Source: Planctomycetota bacterium
Lineage (GTDB): Bacteria; Planctomycetota; J132
Length of the DNA: 34,776 bases
NCBI GenBank assembly: GCA_003694635.1
Contig: RFKQ01000116.1
Location: forward strand, 1 to 34,776
Direction: 5' to 3'
This document shows, one piece after another, positions 27,890-34,776 of the stretch. Below the pieces are notes generated by a model, which was given only the letters and a program-made list of their open reading frames with translations, did not search any database and was not told the origin of the DNA. Both the position numbers and the translations under genes were made by a program. Every line of letters starts with the position of its first letter. Within the stretch, counting starts at the first letter, position 1.

Positions 27890-30025
27890 ATGATGAAGCC
27901 TTACAGGAAAAATCGAGATTATTTGGTGGATTGGATACGTTGGTTAAATGCAAAGCTCTATTGGGAGACGGAGAGGTTCAATGCCACTGAGCGCATGGAA
28001 TCGGTTCATTATATGTCCTCGGAGGAGGTCCAAAATATTTTAAACCGCGATGTATTTGAGGAGGGAGGCGTTTATGAGCGGGAGGTGGAGGGGATTTTAG
28101 AGGAGATTCGTTCGAGGGTGGAGTTGACCAAATCGGGGGATGGGGAGCTTCCGCGTTTACTTTATCTGCGGGAGAGGTTTGGGTTGGGGGAGGTGGAGGA
28201 GAAGGTTTTGGTGATATGTTTAGCCCCGGAGATTTATCCTCGTTATGGGAAGGTCTATGGTTTTTTGCAGGATGATTTAAGCGCCAAGTTGCCTAGTATT
28301 TATTTTATTCTTCGTTTATTGGATGGTAGATTTCCGGAGAAGTTCTCTTATCTTCGCTATTTTAGTGATTGTTCTGCGCTGGTACATTTTCGTCTTATTC
28401 AAAAGATTCCGGTTCAGGGTTCTGGTTTGGGTCAGACGCTGGTCAAGTTAGATGATCGTCTTTGTTCTTTTTTGCTGGATGAGGGGGAGGGTTTGGAGAC
28501 GTTTTCGCCGTTTTTGAAGAGGATATGGCCTCGTAGGAGTTTTAGGGACATTTTGGTGGAGGCGGAGGTAATTCAGCAGCTTAAGGGGATTGGAAAGTTG
28601 GTGGATGAGAGTCCGGTTTTATATTTTCGTGGTATAGAGGGGATTGGCAAGAGGGAGGCGGCGGAGGCGTTTTGTAAGATGCTTTCCATGCCGTTATTTT
28701 TTTTAGAGGCGGCGGACATTCCCACGGATAAGGGTTTGTTTCAGGAGTTTTTACGGGCGGTGGATCGGGAGGTACGTTTACAGAATGGGGCGTTGTATTT
28801 CAATCATTTGGATGAGATTTTGTTCCATCCGGGTTTGGAGTCGTTTTATCGTTCCTTTCTAAGGGGTTTGCTTGCGGAGGCAGATTATCCTATTTTTATT
28901 GGTGCCACGGGTCATCACCGTTTTCGATTGCGTGGTAAGGCGGTGTTTGAGGTGGAGTTTCGGGTACCTTCGTTGGAGGAGAGGAAGCGTCAGTGGATGC
29001 GTCTTGCCAAGGTGCGTTCTCGAGTAGGGGAGTATTTGGCGAGCACGTTTGCTCTTAGTGGTCCGTTGATGGAGGAGGCGTATTCTCTTGCGCGTTTGAG
29101 GGCGAAATTGGCTCAGAATGGGCAAAATCCGGCTCGTATCCGTTTGGAGGATCTTCGGGCGGGTTGTCTGTCGCAGTCCCAGCACAATCTTAGTAGTTTA
29201 GCGCATCAGATTCGGCCATTTTATGATTTTGAGGATTTGGTTTTGCCGGAGGAGACGCTTCAGATTTTAAAGGAGTTATGTTTTCATATTCGCTATAAGC
29301 ATAAAATCTATGTGGAGTGGGGTTTTGGCAAGAAGTTTTCGTCGGGTTGTTTGGCGTCTCTTTTTGTGGGGCAGTCGGGGACGGGGAAGACGATGGCGGC
29401 GGAGGTAATTGCGAAGGAGGTGGGGATGGATCTATTTCGCATTGACTTGGCGAGGATTATTTCCAAATTTATTGGGGAGACGGAGAAGAATTTGAGTAAG
29501 ATATTTGATGAGGCGGAGCAAAGTCAGGCCATTTTATTTTTTGATGAGGCGGATGCTTTGTTTGGGAAGCGTTCGGAGGTGGAGAGCGCTCATGATCGTT
29601 ATGCGAACATTGAGACGGATTATTTATTGCAGCGGATTGAGCGTTTTGAGGGGGTAGTGATTTTGGCGACCAATTTTCAAGAGAATATTGACGATGCGTT
29701 TTTGCGCCGCATGCGTTTTTTGGTGGAGTTTCCCAACCCGGATGTGCAGCATCGTTTGAAGATATGGCAGAAGGCTTTTCCCCCGGATGCGCCGTTGGCG
29801 AAGGATGTGGATTTTGCATTTCTTGCGGAGCATTTGCCCATTGCTGGGGGGAACATTCGCAACATTGCTTTGAACGCTGCGTTTCTTGCTGCTCAGGAGA
29901 AGGAGATACGTATGGAGCATTTGATTTTATCTGCTAAGCGGGAGTATGATAAGATGGGGCGTAGGGTTACGGAGCGGGATTTTGGGCGTTATTATCCTTT
30001 GGTGAAGGACAAGAATCAGTTATGA
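27890..30025 (+). CDS. AAA+ ATPase, eCIS-associated (Afp15-type)
   Basis: C-terminal AAA: LFVGQSGTGKTMAAEVIAKEVGMDLFRIDLARIISKFIGETEKNLSKIFDEAEQSQAILFFDEADALFGKRSEVESAHDRYANIETDYLLQRIERFEGVVILATNFQENIDDAFLRRMRFLVEFPNPD. Degenerate upstream AAA (FRGIEGIGKREAAEAF). Confidence 0.88.
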   Translation: MMKPYRKNRDYLVDWIRWLNAKLYWETERFNATERMESVHYMSSEEVQNILNRDVFEEGGVYEREVEGILEEIRSRVELTKSGDGELPRLLYLRERFGLGEVEEKVLVICLAPEIYPRYGKVYGFLQDDLSAKLPSIYFILRLLDGRFPEKFSYLRYFSDCSALVHFRLIQKIPVQGSGLGQTLVKLDDRLCSFLLDEGEGLETFSPFLKRIWPRRSFRDILVEAEVIQQLKGIGKLVDESPVLYFRGIEGIGKREAAEAFCKMLSMPLFFLEAADIPTDKGLFQEFLRAVDREVRLQNGALYFNHLDEILFHPGLESFYRSFLRGLLAEADYPIFIGATGHHRFRLRGKAVFEVEFRVPSLEERKRQWMRLAKVRSRVGEYLASTFALSGPLMEEAYSLARLRAKLAQNGQNPARIRLEDLRAGCLSQSQHNLSSLAHQIRPFYDFEDLVLPEETLQILKELCFHIRYKHKIYVEWGFGKKFSSGCLASLFVGQSGTGKTMAAEVIAKEVGMDLFRIDLARIISKFIGETEKNLSKIFDEAEQSQAILFFDEADALFGKRSEVESAHDRYANIETDYLLQRIERFEGVVILATNFQENIDDAFLRRMRFLVEFPNPDVQHRLKIWQKAFPPDAPLAKDVDFAFLAEHLPIAGGNIRNIALNAAFLAAQEKEIRMEHLILSAKREYDKMGRRVTERDFGRYYPLVKDKNQL

Positions 30026-30054
30026 ATTTTTCCACTTTTGAGGAGGGAAGTGGT

Positions 30055-30573
30055 ATGAGCCGCGCTTCAACGTGGATGGTGGTTTTTCTTCTTTTGGGGG
30101 CTACCGTAGGTTCGTTTTTTCTGCCGGCTTCTTGCCAAATCGTTCCGACGACAGATTTTGGCAAACCCAATGTACTGCGGATAGGGGGGCATTTGCTTTA
30201 TGTGGAGGTTGCTTCTACAAGGCTTGAGCGCGCTAGAGGTTTGATGTATCGCTCGTATTTGCCTGAGGATCGTGGGATGATTTTTGTTTATCCTCGGGAG
30301 AGGGTTTTAAGTTTTTGGATGAAGAACGTTAGGATTCCTTTAAGTGTTGCTTTTCTTGACAGGAAGGGGGTTATTCTCAGTATTCAGCAAATGGCTGTGG
30401 AGGCTCCGGAGGCTTTTTCTTCCTCTTCGCCTACGTATAGGACTTATGTTTCGCCTCGGCCGGCGAAATATGCGATTGAGACAAATGGAGGGTGGTTTAG
30501 AAAGCGGGGAATCCGGGTGGGTGATCGGGTGGAGGGTTTGGAGAATTTGAGGTTTCGTGTTTTGGAGCCGTAG
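30055..30573 (+). CDS. DUF192-family exported protein
   Basis: VEVASTRLERARGLMYRSYLPEDRGMIFVYPRERVLSFWMKNVRIPLSVAFLDRKGVILSIQQM (DUF192); N-terminal signal anchor; GGAGGGAAG RBS upstream of ATG 30055. Confidence 0.88.
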   Translation: MSRASTWMVVFLLLGATVGSFFLPASCQIVPTTDFGKPNVLRIGGHLLYVEVASTRLERARGLMYRSYLPEDRGMIFVYPRERVLSFWMKNVRIPLSVAFLDRKGVILSIQQMAVEAPEAFSSSSPTYRTYVSPRPAKYAIETNGGWFRKRGIRVGDRVEGLENLRFRVLEP

Positions 30574-30602
30574 GAGGGGATTTTGGGGAATTGTCAGAAA
30601 TG

Positions 30603-30950
30603 ATGAAAAAGTTTTTGGGAGGAGGTGGTAGGAGAGAACCTTATTTTAAAAAGGGTTCCTCTTACGTCTTAAAAGTTTTTGGAGGTTCGGAACCTTTTTG
30701 AAAAAAGGTTCTGAGTAAGAAAAGTTTTTAGGAAGTCTAAAACCCTTTTTTCCAAAAAGGGTTTTAGGAGAGAAAAGTTTTGGAAAAGGGGTTTTAGGGG
30801 AAAGACTTTTTTTAAAAAGTTTTTCCCCTAAATCGAAAAGTTTTTGGGAGGGGGTGGTAGGGGGAAGACTTTTTTTAAAAAGGGTTTCCCCTACAAACGA
30901 AAGTTTTTAGGAAGGTCTGAAACCCTTTTTTTCAAAAAGGGTTTCAGAAG
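30603..30950 (+). repeat. Tandem array of about six hairpin units separated by a conserved AAAAGTTTTTGGGAGG-like spacer
   Basis: Spacers near 30605, 30669, 30719, 30772, 30834, 30898. Inverted repeats include CTAAAACCCTTTTT-tcc-AAAAAGGGTTTTAG (30737-30767) and TCTGAAACCCTTTTT-ttc-AAAAAGGGTTTCAGA (30916-30948). Confidence 0.85.
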
Positions 30951-31795
30951 AGGATTTCTTTTGTTTCCTTGAGGGTGGTGGGTTCTCGGCCGATGAGTTG
31001 GGCGAGTTGGACGGCTTTTTCTACCAGTTGGGCGTTGCTTTTGGCCATTTTATTTTTACTGAGGTAGAAGTTATCTTCGAACCCCACGCGGACGTGTCCT
31101 CCGGCGGCGAGGGCGGTGGCGAGGATATGCCATTGGCCGAGGCTGACGCCTATGGCTTGCCAGATAGCATTTGGGGGGAGGAGGTTGATTTGTTGGATAA
31201 GATTTTGTGGGGAGGCTTGGATTGCGCCGTAGACTCCGAAGACGAGGCTAAAGTTTACATTGGTGGGTAGTTTTCCCATTTCCATGAGCAGGAGGGTGTT
31301 GGCGATATGGCCGGCGTCGAAGCATTCACATTCTGGTTTGACGTTGGCATCTTGCATGATTTTGGCGAGGTAGAGGATATCTTGGAAGGGGTTGGCAAAG
31401 ACTTCGTCGAAGTAGAATTGTTTTTTTTTCTCGCTATAGATAGCGTAGTTGATGGAGCCCATATTGAGGGCTCCGATTTCGGGTTGGAGTTGGCGGATAT
31501 GTTCCACACGTTCTTGGATGGGGATTCCCACGGCGCCGGTGGCGAAATTGAGGAGGATGGGGCATTTTTGGCGGATAGCATCGCGGATTTCTCGGAAGCG
31601 GGAGACGGAGACGGTGGGGCTACCGTCGTCTTCTCGGGCGTGGATATGGACGATGGTAGCGCCGGCGTTGTAGGCTCGTAGGGCTTCGTTAGCCATTTCT
31701 TCTGGTGTGTAGGGGATATAGGGGCATTGTTTTCGGTTGGCGGCGATGCCTGTGATGGCGCAGGAGATGATGACTTTATCTGGCAGCGGCTTCAT
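30944..31795 (-). CDS. BKACE family (DUF849) beta-keto acid cleavage enzyme
   Basis: KVIISCAITGIAANRKQCPYIPYTPEEMANEALRAYNAGATIVHIHARE, PILLNFATGAVG, KPECECFDAGHI, AAGGHVRVGFEDNFYL. Confidence 0.9.
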   Translation of the reverse strand: MKPLPDKVIISCAITGIAANRKQCPYIPYTPEEMANEALRAYNAGATIVHIHAREDDGSPTVSVSRFREIRDAIRQKCPILLNFATGAVGIPIQERVEHIRQLQPEIGALNMGSINYAIYSEKKKQFYFDEVFANPFQDILYLAKIMQDANVKPECECFDAGHIANTLLLMEMGKLPTNVNFSLVFGVYGAIQASPQNLIQQINLLPPNAIWQAIGVSLGQWHILATALAAGGHVRVGFEDNFYLSKNKMAKSNAQLVEKAVQLAQLIGREPTTLKETKEILF

Positions 31796-31949
31796 ATTTC
31801 CTTCTTTCATGGTAGTTTCCTTTTTTATGGTTTAATTTTTCTCAAGGGTGGGGTTGGGGCCGCCAAAAAAATTTTGAGGAAGTTTTGGAAACTCCCTTAG
31901 AAGGGATTTTCCCCGAAAGTTTGTTTGGAAATTTGAGGGGAGGGTGGAT

Positions 31950-32750
31950 TTATTTGGAGAATTGTTTGCCGACGGCGTCCGCTTCACGTTCTGCAGGATC
32001 GTTGGGGTGGCTAACTTTCATTTTGGTGGGTAGGGTAGCGGAGGAGTGGCTACCGCCTTGTTGGACGACGTGGGTGAGTTCATGGGCGACGGTCTCTTTG
32101 CTAGGGTTGGAGGATTGGAAGGCTACTTTATCTCCGAAAGCGGCGGCTTCGGCGCCGAGGAGGTTTAGACCTTCGCTAGCAGTTCGTCCTACATAGGCTT
32201 TGACATTTCGGAAGCTTACTCCGAAGGCGGATTCCATTTCTTGTCGGTAGGGTACTTCTCTAGCGCTGCCGGAGGTTGCGTGTTTAAATGCAGAGGCTGG
32301 TTCCACGCCTTGGGCGGTACCATCTGGATTTCGGGCGATTTGTTCTGAGTTGGCCAATCTAGCAATTTCTCCGACGGGTAGGCCGAGGGCGGAAAGGCCA
32401 CCAAATTCTGCTTGTTTGAGGGCGATTTCCGGCTCCATCATTGGAGGCATGGGGAGGGTGGATTCGGTTTCTTTTTCTGCGGTTGGGGTTATGGTATGTT
32501 TTTTGGCTGCGCGAAGGATTCGTCCTACGGTTTGATTGCCTAGGGATTTTTGCCAGTTTTGCAGGGTATTTTGCAATTGTTTTGGCCCGGCGAGACTGGA
32601 CTTTCGCAGCAGGGAGATGGCTTCTTCCATATGGCTAGGTGAGGCGGAGGGAAGGGGGAGGCTCTCCGTTTTTTGTGGTGTTTTGGAATGGGGGGAGTTG
32701 GGGGAGGACTTTTTTAATTTTTCTTTTAGGTAGATAGGAAGTCCGTACAT
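31950..32750 (-). CDS. DUF4157 (eCIS core domain) protein
   Basis: YRQEMESAFGVSFRNVKAYVGRTASEGLNLLGAEAAAFGDKVAFQSSNPSKETVAHELTHVVQQGG with HExxH-like HELTH motif; ends shortly after the domain. Confidence 0.88.
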   Translation of the reverse strand: MYGLPIYLKEKLKKSSPNSPHSKTPQKTESLPLPSASPSHMEEAISLLRKSSLAGPKQLQNTLQNWQKSLGNQTVGRILRAAKKHTITPTAEKETESTLPMPPMMEPEIALKQAEFGGLSALGLPVGEIARLANSEQIARNPDGTAQGVEPASAFKHATSGSAREVPYRQEMESAFGVSFRNVKAYVGRTASEGLNLLGAEAAAFGDKVAFQSSNPSKETVAHELTHVVQQGGSHSSATLPTKMKVSHPNDPAEREADAVGKQFSK

Positions 32751-32825
32751 AGTTTTGCCCTTTATTTTTATGGAATGGATTTAGGGGCGATTTTTTTTGG
32801 AGAGCCTAGGTAGTCTAGCCTTGAG

Positions 32826-34208
32826 CTAGCTATAATCTGCCATAGCGGCCACTAGACAGCCTTTAGCGACGCTGTGGAGTGGGTCTTCGGCTCGGCGGAT
32901 ATTTTTCACTTCTAGGGGGAATTTGATTTTTTCGAACTCATCTTGCACCACGTCGATAAAGCCTCCGATGAGGGAGGTACCTCCTGCGAAGACGATATCA
33001 ATGGCGTTTGGAAACGAGGGCATATCCGAGGAACTTTCAAAGCGTTTTTTAATGTTGTTTAAGGTGTATCGGATCAGTTCTCTGTAGTAGATGGCTACGG
33101 CTTCTTCTTCTCGATTTTTGGGGTTGCGGATATCCACGCCTTTTTCTTTGATGGCTGTGGCTTTGCTAGCTTTAATTCCGAGGGCCCGTCCCACATTTTT
33201 GTCGATCCAGTCCCCTCCGCGGGCGGTGGAGAAAGAGAGGGCGGGGATAGTTTTGAAGGCCACGCAGATGTTGAACATACCGCCGCCGCAGGAGATTCCG
33301 ATGCCAGTGAATTCTTCTTCTGCCAATTCCGCAAATACCACCGCGTGGCCTTCTACGATGGGTTTGGCGGTATAGCCTAGTTTTCCTAGTAATCCTTCAA
33401 AAACACCTCGGTGGTACACCACGTTAAAATCGGCGTCGATGGGCTCTGCGGGGATGGAGAAGTAGCAGATTTCTCCGGGTTCTTGGACTGGCCCCAATAG
33501 GTTTTCGATGAGGAGCTTTTCAATGGGCATGGCATCCATTTCGTCAGGGCTAATCAGTCCATCGGCCATAGGGCGTCTGGTGTTGCGGTTGAAGATATTG
33601 GCCAGTTCGAACGCAGGATCTCCGATCACCACCATTTTTCCGTTGATCACCACGTATTGGACGTTAAGTTTGGTGAGCATATTTCGGGTGAAATCATCTG
33701 GTTCGATATCGATAAAGGCGTTGCGTTGGGTTTTGATGATCAGCTGTTGGTTTTTATCTTGTACGGCGCTGATCAAGTTAGCGGTACCCACATCCAAACC
33801 TTTTCCAAGTTCTAATTCCACGGTTTCCTCCTCATGTTTCCAGTTTTGTTGTGGAGAACTTTGCTTTTGAACATTGTTTTGTGCGCTTTGTTTGTTGAAA
33901 TCAGGCTCTTTGATAGAAATTGGGGATGAATTAGATTTTGCATTTTCAAGTGAAGCGGCCTTGGAGGTTGTGCTTCTTGAGCTCGGTATTTTTTGAGCTG
34001 ATTCGGAGAGGGGCGGAGCTTGGTTTTGTGCTTTTATGGAATTTATATCAATTTCTTTTGAAATTTCAACGGAATTCTTAGAAGAATTTTTTTCTTCTTT
34101 TGGAAGGGATTTTGGATTTGCTGAGTTTGAGGAATTTTTCGCGCTTGGAGTTCGCTTGTGCACTCCGATGGTGATACCGATGGTTTTCTTTTTTTTATTT
34201 TTGTCCAT
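32826..34208 (-). CDS. Actin-like (MreB/FtsA/ParM-superfamily) ATPase with disordered N-terminal extension
   Basis: Phosphate-1-like GLDVGTANLISA, phosphate-2-like GIGISCGGGMFNICVA, adenosine-motif-like DIVFAGGTSLIGGF; first ~130 aa are S/K/N/P-rich. Confidence 0.75.
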   Translation of the reverse strand: MDKNKKKKTIGITIGVHKRTPSAKNSSNSANPKSLPKEEKNSSKNSVEISKEIDINSIKAQNQAPPLSESAQKIPSSRSTTSKAASLENAKSNSSPISIKEPDFNKQSAQNNVQKQSSPQQNWKHEEETVELELGKGLDVGTANLISAVQDKNQQLIIKTQRNAFIDIEPDDFTRNMLTKLNVQYVVINGKMVVIGDPAFELANIFNRNTRRPMADGLISPDEMDAMPIEKLLIENLLGPVQEPGEICYFSIPAEPIDADFNVVYHRGVFEGLLGKLGYTAKPIVEGHAVVFAELAEEEFTGIGISCGGGMFNICVAFKTIPALSFSTARGGDWIDKNVGRALGIKASKATAIKEKGVDIRNPKNREEEAVAIYYRELIRYTLNNIKKRFESSSDMPSFPNAIDIVFAGGTSLIGGFIDVVQDEFEKIKFPLEVKNIRRAEDPLHSVAKGCLVAAMADYS

Positions 34209-34776
34209 CTTTGGGCTTGCCCCCTTTCAGGGCTTTTAGCTTGGCCAATTGGGACTTTAGGCCTCCTGCACTGGTTTTGGACTCCAGATTGATATTGGAG
34301 ATATTGCTTTCCAATTGTGCGTCTCCAAAGGCATGTTTGGTCAGGGACTGCATCAAGGCCCGTTCCACATCCTCGGCTGCGTCTCCGGAAAAGCCGCCGC
34401 CGCCACCGCCACCTGCGACGGAAACATTACGCAGCTGGGAGCTAAGCTGGCTCATGATTTGCTTTGTCATTTTATTCAGCTCTTCTTGGAGGTTTACTTT
34501 AGAGGCCGCTGCGGATTGTTCTAATGTTTTGATCTGCGCCTTGAGCTGGGTATTTTCCTCTTTCAGCTTTTCAATCTCTTGTTGCTGGGCAGGTACCATA
34601 ATCTTTTCAAATCCGTAGACGGTTTTGTTGGCCTCATCCAGTTCCTTTTGCAAAAGTTGCAATTTCTCTTGCAATGGCTGAAGCTGCTGGTCGGCTTGGC
34701 TCAGCTGCTCCTTCAGCTGGGAGTTTTCGGCCTTGATCTGCTCTAGGGTGCTGCGGAGTTGATCGGTTTGGCTCAG
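34195..34776 (-). CDS. Coiled-coil protein with Gly-rich linker, 5' end beyond the window (partial)
   Basis: The ORF frame stays open upstream of the listed start to the window edge (LSQTDQLRSTLEQIKAENSQLKEQLSQADQQLQP-LQEKLQLLQKELDEANK...), then GGGGGGGFSGDAAEDVERALMQSL. Overlaps the actin-like gene start by 14 bp. Confidence 0.75.
   Translation of the reverse strand: MSQTDQLRSTLEQIKAENSQLKEQLSQADQQLQPLQEKLQLLQKELDEANKTVYGFEKIMVPAQQQEIEKLKEENTQLKAQIKTLEQSAAASKVNLQEELNKMTKQIMSQLSSQLRNVSVAGGGGGGGFSGDAAEDVERALMQSLTKHAFGDAQLESNISNINLESKTSAGGLKSQLAKLKALKGGKPKDGQK

Noticed and set aside
30603-30950. CRISPR array
   Set aside because: Units are imperfect palindromes with varying stems and a repeated spacer-like motif. 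There are no identical direct repeats with unique spacers and no cas genes.
31307-31681. 124-aa acidic ORF antisense to the DUF849 gene
   Set aside because: The minus strand carries clear BKACE motifs; the plus ORF has no family signal.
32826-34208. Hsp70/DnaK
   Set aside because: Actin-fold phosphate motifs are present, but there is no substrate-binding domain and the length and order fit MreB/ParM-like proteins better.

Overview
The 34.8 kb bacterial window mixes housekeeping genes (tyrS, hldE, ptsN-like, hpf, truA, comM/yifB, gpsA, NnrS-family) with a dispersed set of contractile-injection-system (eCIS-like) genes. These are a minus-strand baseplate/tail operon (gp25, baseplate J-like, tail protein I-like, two fibre/accessory proteins; 8.8-14.6 kb), an Afp15-type AAA+ ATPase (27.9-30.0 kb), and a DUF4157 (eCIS-core) protein (31.95-32.75 kb). 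Next to the DUF4157 gene are an actin-like ATPase and a coiled-coil protein that runs off the window. No sheath, tube, spike or tape-measure gene is visible, so the locus is split or incomplete here. The most unusual gene is 22089..26234 (1381 aa): a Clp/Hsp100-type double AAA+ protein whose C-terminus resembles a class-I release factor (RF2-like) without recognisable SPF or GGQ motifs. Other notable structure: a tandem array of covarying hairpin repeats (30.60-30.95 kb) with a related inverted copy at 6.54-6.66 kb, an apparent GC-skew sign change in the 1.2 kb gap at 20.87-22.09 kb, and a truncated, frameshifted cytochrome c peroxidase remnant at the left edge. All family calls are by eye from the translated ORFs; no searches were run.
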